NCBI RefSeq assembly: GCF_008831285.2
Contig: NC_045146.1
Coordinates: 16,321,289 to 16,385,288, forward strand
Source of the DNA: Nymphaea colorata
Taxonomy: Eukaryota; Streptophyta; Magnoliopsida; Nymphaeales; Nymphaeaceae
Direction: 5' to 3'
DNA length: 64,000 bases
Of this stretch, positions 12,436 through 24,346 are shown one piece after another. The notes under the pieces were generated by a model that saw only the letters and a program-made list of their open reading frames with translations, was not told the origin of the DNA and did no database searches. Every line of letters begins with the position of its first letter. The first letter of the stretch is position 1. The translations under genes and the position numbers were made by a program.

Positions 12436-12798
12436 CCCCTTAAAACAACCGGCACTTCGAATTTCTGATATAGCCGAGAACAAAAAATTTATAGTAGCAT
12501 GGGAACCTGCACAAAAAAGCTAAAGTTCAGGAAATTAATAGTAATAATAATAATAATAACATGATTCGCAAAGCATCCACAGCTGTTTAATTAATAATAA
12601 AAAATAACATGATTGACAAATTATTGCTCAGAGACCCTGAGTATTGATTTTAATGACAATATTTTACATTATTTATGTTATTAAGAGAACACAACCAAGA
12701 TGGCCTTGCAACTGGAGAAGGCTGACTTAATGGCACATGTAATCAACATTTTCAGTTACCTGAAATCCATGGCAATCAGAGACAGTTGCAAAGCAAAA

Positions 12799-15700
12799 TT
12801 ACGTGCCTCTCGGCACTGCAACAGCTTCCAGTGGCAGTGTCACAAAGCGTAGTAACTCCAATGACAACACAAGCCCTAAGAAATGAGACAGGATGGTATT
12901 TGCAGAGGCCTGTAAAATCATTAGGAGACATGGAGACTTTCAGGTAAATAAAGCACCAATCAACTGGAAAGAAATGTAAACAATAAAAAAGATGGTCCTT
13001 TCACCAGTTAGGAATGCCATAAGTTTCTTTTAATTTAGAAGAGAAATCATAAATAAACTTTCTACATTTTTTGTTATTTCTATGTTAACAAGCACTTTAA
13101 CTTTCTCTCTTCTTTCTTTCTTTTTCTTCCTATTTTGTTGCTTTAAAAGTGGTGTGAAAGAGCAAAAATCCAAAAGCGCCTGCTCTTGTTTGAAGATAAT
13201 TTTGCAGAATGGAAGCTCAAGCACGTAACCATCTACCAGATTGGAAGAGTCATGAGAAGCAAAATCCAAAACGGGCCTGCTTTTGCACGAAGAACTCATA
13301 ATTTGCAAAAGGGAAGCTCAGACATGTAGCCATATACCAGACTGTACCATGGTGAAAAAAAGTCGGCAATGCAACCCAAAATTGGATTCTCCATTTAAGT
13401 GTGCAACGTTATCATTTCTTGAGGATGAGATCGGCATATCAAATTGAAAAATATTGTCACCTAAAGTCCTCTCACTCTAGTTCAGCAATTTGTTTTTCCT
13501 TCACTTTGAAGTTTGAATGGAAAAGAAAAAGAAATAAACAAACTAAAACCATCACTTTTCTCAAGGCCAAAAAAGTTTTAGTATGATCCTGCATAAGTGC
13601 AACTACAGCATAAATGAGATGAGAGATGAGTAACAAAGAAACATCTCCTACATTAAGTACGTCGACTAACCAGATACTGGAGATGCCAAAAAAATTAAAC
13701 AAGTTAATAGTGAGAAAAATATAAGATGATGCACCAGTGCTTACAAAATGAAAGATGAAGAAAAGATAAGGAACAGGGAACTACCTGTACCAAGAATACG
13801 TCTAATGCTAAGACAGGGCTGTAGCCAGGACGCATCCCTTGGTAATACGGAGTTGCTGATGAGGTAAGAGCCTTGGCAACCAAAAGTCCAACAGTCGATT
13901 GCATACCAAGCACTGCAGCACCCATTCCCAGAATATTTATGAGAATAGCATTTTTTAAGCTGTTGATTACTTCAGCCCGAGGAGGTGCCTGCAACAATAA
14001 TATATGCACTATTATTTAGATACTTCGTTCAAAAATAGAAAAATGACCATTATTACTACTCAAAGCACCATACAGAACTCTGGGAATGACTATTTGCTAC
14101 AAAATCACCTAAAGATGCTACAAAGATTAGTATCCAAACATGCAATAATAAACTCAGCACTTCTCACATCAGAAACTTACCTATTTGAGCACTAACCATG
14201 GATAACCAAAGGCAATTCAATCATCAAGGAAATGAAAGGGACGAGTTACACTACTTGCCAGTTGCCATCCAACAGATAAGTTTGTTAACACAAATTGACA
14301 CAAATATTGTTGAACATCTTCACCTTCCAAATTCAAACAATCAAGGAGAATAATTCATAAGAATCATTCGACAACAATACATGATGCAGTTCCTACATTG
14401 GAGGTTATAATTAACATTTGAAAGATATCCAGGTAAACCAAAACTGGTAGCTTTCTTTGCTTTATATAATGTTGAAAATTGAAATTTGGCATGTTCAGTA
14501 GCTTACAGACGTATTGGTAACTTAACATGTCCAATAAACAAAAGATATTAGAACCTAAGAATATCTTGCTGAAAGCCCCAAAAATTCCTTATCAATGCAC
14601 ACAATCTGTGTCCCGGTAAGTTCAAGAATAACCCAGACAGGACTACTCAGTATGTCAGTATCATGAACCTAAGAATGAAAAACAGGAAGTGAATTTACAA
14701 AGAGCCATTGTTGCTACAACAACACAAGACTTATTACATAGCAACCAGAACACTACTGCAGAACTTTTCAAACAACAACCATAAAAGGGCTAATATACCT
14801 TCTTAGGGTCCGTAGCTGTTCTTCAGAGCTTTTCAGATAAACGCATAGAGCCAAAGGTCCAAACAATCAAGGAGCATATCCATTCGTAAGAATCATTCAA
14901 CAACAATACATGAAATTAAGATTTGAAAGATATCCAGGTAAACCGAAATTGGTAGCTTTCTTCGCTTTATATAATGCTGAAAATTGAAATTTGGCATGTT
15001 CAGTAGCTTACAGCCTTACACACGTATTGGTAAGTTAACATATCCAATAAACAACAGATATTAGAACTTAAGATTATCTTGCTGAATGCCCAAACAATTC
15101 CTTATCAATGCACACAATATATGTCCTGACAAGTTCAAGAATAACCTAGACAGGACTACTACGGTATCATGAAACTAAGAATGAAAAACAGGCAAAACTG
15201 AGTTTACAAAGACCCCTTGTTGCTAACACAACACAAGACATATTACATAGCAACCAGAACACTACTGCAGAACTTTTCAAACAACAACAATGAAAGGGCT
15301 GATGTACCTTCTCAGGGTCCGTAGCTGTTCTTTGGAGCTTATCAGCTAAACGCGTATAGCCAAAGGACCAGAAGGCTGACATAAAGGCAGCTGAAATGCC
15401 TCCAGCAGTGCAATAAAATGTAACTGGAGATGTAACTCTCCCAGTGATAACAACAGAGAATGATAAAATTACAGCAGCTACCACAGTGCAGACAAGCTGG
15501 CCCCAGAAACCCAGACTGCCTAACCTTTTAAGGTAGCGAGAAGTGCTCTCCAGCCTCTTAGAAACCTGAAAGTCTGATTGTATTAGTTAGCTGATCAAAT
15601 GTGTAAGATGGCATCAAATTGTTGGTCAATCAAATCCAAAATGTGTGAGATGGCGTTCAGTAGTTGGTCAACCTGGATATTGTTCATCACTATATATGTT

Positions 15701-17364
15701 TTATCCTTGAGGCACAAAATGTTAGGAATCTCACCTGTTGCCACGCATAAACCGTTACTTCATCCCACAAAAAATGTCAATAACAGACTGCCTGTCTGTT
15801 AAAAATAGAAAGATATAGGTTCTCCCATTCTTTATGGATGGCATCAGTGTAACTGTTATGTTATGGAATAGGCTTTCTAGACAGATTCATCAACTATTCA
15901 CGCTCACATTTATGTGTGTGTGTGTGTGTATGAAAACCATGTGCACTAAATCAACTTAAAAGTTGAACAACTGTTTGTAAGGTACAACAAGATATTTTTT
16001 AAAGCTAAGTATTAATTTTCATCTATTCTATTTGTTGAAAAAATAATCAGTACCTTCAATTCAATAAAGTTGTTTAGACGGGCTCATAATCAGTAAACAG
16101 AGTTCTCATGTTTACTTAGTTCACGTATGTGTCTTTGCCTTCAGTTCCCAAATTTGAATTTTCCTTTTTATTCTTGGACCATGGTCCTGAGGAGTCACCT
16201 TCATATCAAAGAACAAGGCCCATAAGATGGATTTCTAATTGAATTGCCGGATTCCAGCCGGTTACCTTCAAATGCTTACTAGGTTTCACCAATAACCAGA
16301 TATCCGGTCCTCCTTTTTTCAGGCAAGCTGGCTAGACAGAACCACTGTCAGATTGAGCCAATAGAGGCACACTGTGGTATTGACCCTGACATCCTTAAGC
16401 TCATAACTCCGATCCTATAGCCAAGTGAAGAGAATCTGTTGCTACAACACTAGGAAGTGCTTTCAGAGATGCCCCTTATTATCAAAATAAATTACAGAAA
16501 ATGAAGTCGCCTATCGTGAATGACAACGAAAGTCCCATCTTATCGTGTTTCCTGAACAAATAGGTACTTCTATTTGAAGTTATTGTAAATGGCTGGTGGT
16601 CCTGAAATTTCCATAGGTTAGCTTATCTTCGGGTTAAGCAAACTAGTACTTATTCAAAATTTTAGAAGAACACCTGCATTGGCTTTTGAGAAATTCATTG
16701 ATTCCTCTTGCTCCAGGCTTCGCACGTAAAACGTCACCGTAACATTAACTTTATATCTACATTTTTTTGCCCAAAAATAGCAAGCAAGACCCGAAAGCCA
16801 GAAGATGATTAGTAATAATTTGGTCTTCGGCAAACAACCAACGACTGCAAACCAATTTGGGACCTCAAAATTTTTCATACCAACAAACAGAATTACATAT
16901 AAAATAAAATTGACGCATCATTTTTAGAGAAATGTCCTGGAACATAAAAAGGAAACATTATCACGGAAAGGAGACGAGTGGAAGGAAACCTGTGCAAGTT
17001 TCTTCTCCAGTTCTTCATTTGAATAAGATGATGGGGCGGAAGAAGCAGGAGACGAAACACGGAGGGGGGTCGAGGAGGACAACCGGAAGGAGAGCAGAGG
17101 CGATAGAGGCGAACAGGATAGCCTGGACAGGGTTAGTGGTGGTGGGGCTCTAGTAAGAGGAAGAGATGATGAATTGAAGTTGGGTGCCTTTGGAACGTGA
17201 GAACGGCGAGGAAGAAGAGGGGAGGAGATGGCTGTGGCAGCTCTTCCCTGCCAAGAGAGCCCTGCCTGCGTAATCATCATCACCACCAGCAGAAGTGAAT
17301 TGTTAAGCAACTTCTTGCAAATGAGCTGCTGCAAATCCCTGCCCCGGCAAAAGCTCAACGCCAC
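12799..17364 (-). CDS. TIC21: TIC21/PIC1/CIA5, chloroplast inner-envelope protein (DUF3611)
   Basis: Four minus-strand exons (17364-16990, 15565-15308, 13988-13785, 12909-12799) give 315 aa; all three introns are phase 0 with GT-AG ends. The first ~105 residues are Ser/Pro/Arg/Leu-rich and acid-poor, as in a chloroplast transit peptide. The mature part opens with EELEKKLAQVSKRLESTSRY and LGFWGQLVCTVVAAVILS, then four hydrophobic segments, including FMSAFWSFGY, ILGMGAAVLGMQSTVGLLVA and ILSHFLGLVLSLELL. These match TIC21, first described as an inner-envelope protein-import component and also as an iron permease (PIC1); which role dominates is debated and cannot be read from sequence. Intron 2 carries a tandem duplication that copied the last 63 bases of exon 2. 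The start is the first ATG of the frame; in-frame Met29 or Met30 is a less likely alternative. Confidence 0.95.
14335..15371. repeat. Tandem duplication in TIC21 intron 2 that includes the end of exon 2
   Basis: Copy A (14335-14861) and copy B (14862 to about 15371) align along their length: caatcaaggag, aagaatcatt, gatatccaggtaaacc, ggtagctttctt, ttggcatgttcagtagctta, agcaaccagaacactactgc. Each ends with sequence of TIC21 exon 2. Copy B contains the true exon end (donor at 15308/15307), while copy A contains a duplicate of its last 63 bases with a preserved GT donor at 14798-14797. The copied exon piece carries a stop in the TIC21 frame and has no acceptor in front of it, so it is a dead exon fragment. 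Confidence 0.88.
14799..14861 (-). pseudogene. Duplicated fragment of TIC21 exon 2
   Basis: The 63 bases match the 3' end of TIC21 exon 2 (15308-15370), with around nine differences, and keep a GT donor at the 5' splice position. A TGA falls in the TIC21 reading frame about ten codons in. With no upstream acceptor of its own, the normal transcript should skip it. Confidence 0.82.
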
Positions 17365-19945
17365 GAAGAATGGTAGCTTGCTTCCTCCCTCCCTCTCTCT
17401 CTCTTTCTCTGACGGAGGGCTAGTCCAGTCAGTTAAAAGAAACGCTTCTGAAGTAATTTAGCAAACCTACTAAAAGCTCTTTTACCGAATTATCAATCAC
17501 TGATCAACTTTTCAAGGTAAACACTCCGGAGAAAGTTCGTGCTTTTCATGATATGATGAATTCGTGCTTTTCATGCTATGATGTATGTAACGTTTCCATC
17601 ATTTACGTAACATTTTAATTCCATTTTCCCACACTTCACGGGGAGAAAGACTTCTAGTTACCTAGAGCATTTCGATCATTCCCAATCCGTGACACATGGT
17701 ACTTTGTTAAAAACTTAACATATAACATGCTACCGTTATTCTTCTAACATAAAACAGCATATTAGGAGTTGGAAATGACAAAAAAAAAAGCCTTTGATGG
17801 TAAGCCAGAAGTTCCCCCTATATAAGGATAAAAAATAGAACTTAGAAATTAATATTTATACAAAACAAAAATAGACCTCTACACCATGGGTTCCTATATT
17901 GGCCACCTATTAGGAATCCAACCTATCAACATTGACGGGGAGTTTGTTGTCTTACAGTTTTGTTTTAAAATTAAAATTCAAAAGTCATTTTTTTTACATC
18001 AATGAGGAATTGAAATGAAAATTTCGATTCCTAATTTTCTTTGAGTCTAATAGTTTGGAATTTTGATTCTAAAATAAGAATGACTTGTTTGATTAAAAAA
18101 TGAATTAAAATCATAGAATCAATGAATTAAAGCATTCAAACCTTGTCCCCATAAAGAGAGATGAAAAGTTTTAGAATTTTGAAATCATAATTTTACTTCC
18201 TAAGTTGAGATCATAATTCAACAATCTTGAGCATAGAACAAGCATATAATTCTCGAATCAAGATTCACTGTTTGATAATGCAGCTCCCATTATTAAAGAA
18301 TGAGATTAATTTTTAATACCAACGATTCTAACCCCTTAAAAGAAATTATCAAATTAATGTTTATGAATGACAGACATTGAATAGAAAAATATTCATAAAA
18401 TGCTCTCTCTTAATCAATATTTTTTTAGATAACTTTGATTGAGAAAGGAAGTTTGTGGATTACTTCCATTGTAGTGTCTTCCATCCAGCGTTGTAGAAAT
18501 TTCTCAAAAACTTAAGAGCATACTTGTCATGCTTGAAAGTTGGATGATAATTTGCTTTCTTTTCTAATGATTTAGCAGTTTTTTAAACGTTACCAAGCGT
18601 TTATATTGTGGGTGATGTTTGAACACAATGTTCATGGTAAACGCTGGAGTAGAGACAAAGCTTTCCACATTTTATATAGGGCAAAAAACAAACAGAAAGG
18701 TTAAAGAAAAACACGATGCAAGTTGAAGCTTTTTTTATTTTTATGTTTTTAAGATTGTGTTTGATTTCTACGAATATCAAGCCCGATGGAATATGAAATC
18801 AATGTCACGAAATCTTAAAAAACTGTGGATTTCAGCATCAAGCCCTTCTTACATTGTAAAATATGCGGTTTTAGAGCTCGGGAAGAGGTATGAGTTAGAC
18901 CTCAAAACCGCGGACCTGAAATCTACAATGATTTGTAGACCTGAAATGTATGGTGATTTGTAGATCGCAGGTCACAATAATCAAACACAAACCTAGCTTT
19001 TTCGACGCGGTTACAGCTTTGTTAACTGGCGTTTGATTCCACCGGTGGAATTCCATGATCAAAATTTCAAACGCCGTGCCGGAATCAAAATCCGACCCGG
19101 GAATTATTTAATCGCGCGTCATGGCATAAACGCGCGATTGTCTTGTGTAATTTTTTCCCGCGAAGCATCGTTCTAATCACTCTCGGGCGAAGAACCCGCG
19201 CGCCGCTCCTCCAGGCCGCAGTCGTCCGTTCGCGACTTCTTTCTCCATCGTTCACTCTCCTTCTACCTGCAGCTTGTGACTCCTACTGGCCCCAGCAGGT
19301 GTGCCCCTCTGTCTCTCCCTCTCTCTATCCACTGGTTCATTTCGCGTGCTCACCTTCCTCCTTTTCTTTCGAAAAAAAATGTCTGCGCTCCTTGGTCGGC
19401 CATGACCGACGGATAGAGGTCTTCCTGAGGGGAGGTGTGCATCGGTTTCTTCTTCTTCCTTTTCTTTTACTCTCTCTCTCTCTCTCTCTCTCCTGCATCG
19501 TGCCCTAACCCCTTTCTTCCTCTTTGGTGCGTGAGGTTATTAGATTTATCAATGGTTGTTTTCTTTCGTCATCCTATTTCTATTTTCTAGCAACTGTTGG
19601 TTGGCTTGCCAGTAAGGATTTATTGAATGAAGTATTTGTTTTCTATTTCAGATTTCATGAACCGTTATGTTTCGTGCTCCGGTTTGGAAGTTCTCAGTCA
19701 AATTCTTGTTTTTTTAATGGTCTTTCCTATCGTTCGGGTATTTTCTCTTCTGGTTTTAACATGACAGAAAGCGTTATGTTTGCAGTTATTTTTTCTGCTT
19801 ATGCCTTGCTTTACTTTTTAAATAAGATCTACCTTTGTAAGTTTTCTCATCATGTACTATGTATTAGTGCCCCTCAGCCAAAAATTCCTGTCCGCCACTG
19901 CGGTGGACACAACCAAAATGCAGCTCTTTCTGGTTTTCTAAAAGA
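17365..19945. other. Divergent intergenic region between TIC21 and the PPR gene
   Basis: TIC21 and the PPR gene point away from each other, so both promoters lie here. Bases 17380-17405 and 19470-19492 are CT-rich, as expected of plant leaders. About 17900-18350 is AT-rich with recurring gaatc/gattc words and may be a degraded MITE. At 19028-19074 GGCGTTTGA and TCAAACGCC face each other as a short inverted repeat. Bases 19140-19945 look like PPR leader; open frames of 121 and 141 codons in it show no domain. Confidence 0.5.
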
Positions 19946-22114
19946 ATGAGAAGGATCTTTAACAATGGAGATGCCAGTCTGACCAAGGTAGGTTTCCGCA
20001 GTAGAACGCAGCTACGGGGATCATATCGTTGTTTACACCGACAAGAGAAGGCAAATCTCAGAGAAGAAGTGCTTGAGAATTGGAGTGCTAGTTCTTACGC
20101 TTTTCTTCTTGGAGAGTGTGCAACAAGGAGATGGGTTCAAGGAGGAAGGTGGGTTCACTCCCACATGGTCCGCACTGGTTTCCCCTATCTCAAATTGAGT
20201 ATCAAGCTCATCGACATGTACTTGAAATGCGGTCGCATCGACGATGCCCGCAAACTTTTCAACAAAATGCCTCCTCAGCATGTGGTTCCCTGGAACGCCA
20301 TGATTTCGGCCTATGCCCAACATGGGTGTGGCAAAGAGGCACTTAGGTTGTTCATGATTATGCATTTTGGTCATGTTTTTCCAGATGAATTCACATTCAC
20401 AAGTGTGTTTAAGGCTTGCGCAGACCTCGGTTATGCTTTGGGTGGGAGGGTAGCTCATGGCCGGATGGTTGTGTCCGGTCTGAAAGCCAATGTCTTTGTG
20501 GGTAGTGCAATCATAGACATGTATGTGAAGTGTAGCAGGGTCAAGGATGCCAGACTTGTGTTTGATGGAATGGATGAAAGGGATGTGGTCCTATGGACAG
20601 CACTGGTTGTGGGGTATGTACATAACGAGAAGGATGAGGAAGCATTGGAGATGTTTGGTGAAATGGTTCATGGTGGAATGAGACCAGATGAGTACACAGT
20701 TGCTAGTGTCCTAATTGCATGTGGAAACTTATTGGCACTAAGGGAAGGGATTCAGATCCATGCAGTTATCATCAAAGAAGCACTCGAACTAGATAATTCT
20801 TCTCATACCTCTTTATTGAGCATGTATGCAAAATGTGGCAGTGTTGGAGACTCTTTCAAGGTTTTCAATGGGATGAGCAATGCAAATATGGTATCTTGGA
20901 CTGCCATGATAACGGGACTGGTTCAGAATGGGCAGGAAGAAGATGCCTTGTCACTCTTTCACAAAATGACATCATTCTCCATAAAGCCAAATCAGTTTAC
21001 ATTTTCAGTAGCACTTAAAGCATGTGCTGGAGTTGCTCTGTTTGCGGAAGGTAAGCAAATCCATGTGCTCATCATGAAAGCAGGCTTTGACACAGACGTA
21101 TTTGTGGCTGCAGCACTTATTGACATGTATGGGAAGTGCGGGTGCATGGGAATGGCACTCTTGGTGTTTAATAACAGGTTGCTGGAAAAAGATGTTGTTT
21201 TGTTTAATGCAATGATTTCAGGATATGCACAGAATGGACATGGTCAGGAAGGTCTGCAACTCTTTGAGGAAATGCAACAATTAGGTATAATCCCAAATTC
21301 TGCAACCTTCATAAGTCTTCTATCAGCATGCAGTAACTCTGGAATGCTGGAAGAAGGTCGCAGAGTTTTCCGTGTGATGTTTGCCCTTGGCATTGTGCTC
21401 TCAAGAGAGCATTATGGCTGCATGGTTGATCTCCTTGGACGGGCTGGGCAGTTGGAAGAAGCTGAAAAGTTGATACGCAGCATGCCCATGGGACCAGACA
21501 CTGTAATTTGGCGGACATTGCTCAGTGCTTGTAAAATTCATGGTGAGATTGGGATAGGACAGAGGGCAGCTGAATCTGTGCTTCGATTGGTAGAGGAAGA
21601 TGATGGAACTCATGTCTTATTATCTAATCTTTATGCTTCCGCAAGCAACTGGACTGAAGTTGCTAGGATAAAAAATAAGATGAGAAACATTGGTGTGAAG
21701 AAGGATCCTGCACTAAGCTGGATTGAGGTTAATCACAAAATATATGTTTTTGTTGCTGGGGACCAATCACACCCAAGAAAAAATGAGATATATGCCAAAC
21801 TAGATGAACTAATTTTAAGAACTGAGGATCTAGGTTATGTCCCTGATACCAGGTTTGTATTGCAAGACTTGGACGATGAGATGAAAGAGAGATCTTTGCA
21901 CTACCACAGTGAAAAGTTGACAATTGCTTTTGGGTTGCTTTGCTTACCACTTGGTGTCCCTATTCGGATATTCAAGAATCTAAGAGTTTGTGGGGATTGT
22001 CATAACTGGATAAAATTTACTTCTAGAGTTGTACAAAGAGAGATCATTGCTAGGGATGCAAAGAGGTTCCATCATTTCAAGGATGGAATCTGTTCCTGTG
22101 GAGACTATTGGTAA
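19946..22114 (+). CDS. PLS-class pentatricopeptide repeat protein with E and DYW domains
   Basis: A single intronless frame of 722 aa, normal for plant PPR genes. The N-terminus is Arg-rich and suits an organelle presequence. From about residue 55 to 500 tandem PPR motifs follow in P-L-S pattern (LIDMYLKCGRIDDARKLFNK, VVPWNAMISAYAQHG, PDEFTFTSVFKACA and so on). The E region includes HVLLSNLYASASNWTEVA and SWIEV near residue 591, and the DYW deaminase domain fills about 628-722. It keeps the zinc and catalytic residues His654-Ser-Glu656 and Cys682-Gly-Asp-Cys685-His686, and ends in CSCGDYW. DYW proteins carry out site-specific C-to-U editing of chloroplast or mitochondrial transcripts; the target site cannot be told without decoding the repeat residues. 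The subfamily member is not assigned. Confidence 0.95.
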   Translation: MRRIFNNGDASLTKVGFRSRTQLRGSYRCLHRQEKANLREEVLENWSASSYAFLLGECATRRWVQGGRWVHSHMVRTGFPYLKLSIKLIDMYLKCGRIDDARKLFNKMPPQHVVPWNAMISAYAQHGCGKEALRLFMIMHFGHVFPDEFTFTSVFKACADLGYALGGRVAHGRMVVSGLKANVFVGSAIIDMYVKCSRVKDARLVFDGMDERDVVLWTALVVGYVHNEKDEEALEMFGEMVHGGMRPDEYTVASVLIACGNLLALREGIQIHAVIIKEALELDNSSHTSLLSMYAKCGSVGDSFKVFNGMSNANMVSWTAMITGLVQNGQEEDALSLFHKMTSFSIKPNQFTFSVALKACAGVALFAEGKQIHVLIMKAGFDTDVFVAAALIDMYGKCGCMGMALLVFNNRLLEKDVVLFNAMISGYAQNGHGQEGLQLFEEMQQLGIIPNSATFISLLSACSNSGMLEEGRRVFRVMFALGIVLSREHYGCMVDLLGRAGQLEEAEKLIRSMPMGPDTVIWRTLLSACKIHGEIGIGQRAAESVLRLVEEDDGTHVLLSNLYASASNWTEVARIKNKMRNIGVKKDPALSWIEVNHKIYVFVAGDQSHPRKNEIYAKLDELILRTEDLGYVPDTRFVLQDLDDEMKERSLHYHSEKLTIAFGLLCLPLGVPIRIFKNLRVCGDCHNWIKFTSRVVQREIIARDAKRFHHFKDGICSCGDYW

Positions 22115-24171
22115 GATCCATCAAAAAGTTATCTATATCAGGGGTGAAATGATGTTTTTATCCAAAAATTAGCAGAGCGACTGATGCATTTCAAGCACAA
22201 AAGTGAAGAATATGAAATGTGGCCCGTGGTTGCTGCATTAGATGCTGTCGTCTTGTGATGATACTGATTTTCCTTGGTTCCTCTTCGAATGTTTTCTTAC
22301 AGTTGTCAATCAACTGAGTGACTAATGCATTTCATGTACAAAAATTTAGGCTTCAACACCAATTCAAGTTTTTATCTATGTAAGAGTTCCTAGTTCACTG
22401 TCTCTTCTTGGTAAAAGAACCCATAACACGTGTAAGTGGAGTTATGGCTGTGCTTGGCGATATTTAGAAAATTTTCTTATGCTTGTTGGAGTGAAAACTG
22501 GTCAGGCAGCTTAAATTTTCCTTGAGATGCTTCATTGCAGGTTTGAGTGATACTGATTAAGAACGATAAGGGTTCAAGTGTGCATGCATGCCCATGAGCA
22601 ATCACATTTTTGTGTGTATTTTGCATGTTCATGTACCTCTGCATGAACAGCATAGCTTAGTGCATCCATAAACGGGCAAACACAGGGGGATCAAACAAAG
22701 AAAATGCAGAGGCTTGCTGTAAATAGAAAATGTTCTCGCAAGCTGAGTCCAATTCAGATTGATGGGGCATCATGAATGAGTTCAGATAAGTGAAAGCATT
22801 GTGAAGAAACTAAGTGAAGAAGTGAACGATTAGGAGGCCTAACGACTGACAAGTGACAAATCTATTTGTTGCAAAGACTTGGAATACTGCCTACTGCTTC
22901 AAAAGTGATATCAACGACTCTTGTTTTCCGGCTTTGTCATTATATGAACATGGACTGGGACTCAAGCAGCTGGCTCTTTGGTTAGCTCCACTATTAGCAG
23001 GGACTTGAACACCGATATCAGTCTGCTACTGTGACTAATCTATTTTGGTCTCTTTGCTCAAAAGGCGAGACTACCAAACAAGCCTGCCTTCTTGTATTCA
23101 CCTCTATCTTCTAGTACTTTCATTCTTCTTTGGTTTTGGAAACTGGAAAAAGCTATTCTTTTTTTCCTCACTTTGTGGGCCTCTTGTTAGCAGTACTTGT
23201 TTCAGTCTTCACTGACCTCCTGGAACACGAGCCTTACCACCCAGCCTGATCTGACCTTCAAAACTTTCTTCTCCTGATTGCTATGCCCCTCTGTCACATA
23301 ACTTTCTTCTGATTGATACTTGAAGTGAATTACTGATCGGAAATCAACAATGCCAGGTTTGAGGTCAAACTCCATTGGATGGCTAAGCAGATGTGTTTGC
23401 GTGTACAGGCAAATACAAGTCCAGGTAATTATGGTCCTCGTTTCCTATTCCACTGGATTCAGGTGATCTATAAACCTGTCATGACCAGGCTCATTATATG
23501 TGGGCAACCATGAAAGAGTTGCGGTATTGGGACATGGAAACTGTGTTGTTAAAATGGCTAGCCCAGCCTAGGCGATGGTTGAGCCTAGAATGTGGGTGAG
23601 ATTAGGCACACTGATCTGTACATAACATTTTTAAAAGTGGAAATTATAAATTGTAATATTAAATGCTAAATTTAATTAAAAATGTATACATTTTTCAATA
23701 AAAAAGATATCGTTATCCATTTCTAACAGAACAACATAGTGATAACACATGATAAGTATGTTGACATTAATATTCATCATTTTTCATTCACAAAGCATGA
23801 AAAGTATATTAAATTCCTAAATTCAATTGGCAAATCTCTAATTCTAACTTATAATACCTCGAAGAACCTACTCTAAAACTTCAAGTACTTGTCTACTTGG
23901 AAAAGAAAAACAGGATGGATAAGTTTTCATCGATACCTTCACTGTCAATGACCTGGGTAATGGATCTTTTGTGGTTAGATGAATTTGCAGAGAAAGGAAG
24001 TACTCTGTTATCTTAATAGCACAAGCGTGTTAGGTTGAGAGAGGTCAAAGCACTTGTGCTTCCTGCCTTTGGTTCAGGTTGGTCACCACTTGGAACTCAT
24101 TGGTCATGCTTGGGTCAGGTCCAGTGTGCTAACCTAAATGCTGCTTTATTCCCATCTATACGCAATACGCA
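22115..24171. other. Intergenic region, mostly featureless
   Basis: Probable PPR 3' UTR, then sequence without supportable genes. At about 23550-23600 there is a single end resembling the left terminus of the 25656-26570 element (gttgttaaaatggctagcc, then gcctaggcgatgg), with no partner end seen. It is likely a truncated relative. Confidence 0.45.
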
Positions 24172-24346
24172 ATGGCAGACCCACATATGGGCAGGTGTGG
24201 GCACACCAGCCCCATAAAGACTCTGTATTTTCCTATTGATGCTTTAAAAGATTTGCTTATTTACATATTGTGACGCCCCTTTAAAGTGTGAGGTTTTTTA
24301 ATTAGTGCCTCTCAGCCCAAGATCCTTGGCTCTGCCACTGCAACAT
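24172..24346. mobile_element. Small hAT-like MITE candidate
   Basis: The left end GCAATGGCAGACCC and the right end, in reverse complement GCAGTGGCAGAGCC, are imperfect inverted repeats enclosing about 145 bases without coding capacity. The ends resemble those of the element at 48187-48333. I could not see a clear 8-base target duplication. Confidence 0.4.

Noticed and set aside
19524-19949. 141-codon frame overlapping the PPR start by four bases (atga)
   Set aside because: It looks like translational coupling, but this is a nuclear plant gene; the frame has no domain and lies in probable leader sequence.
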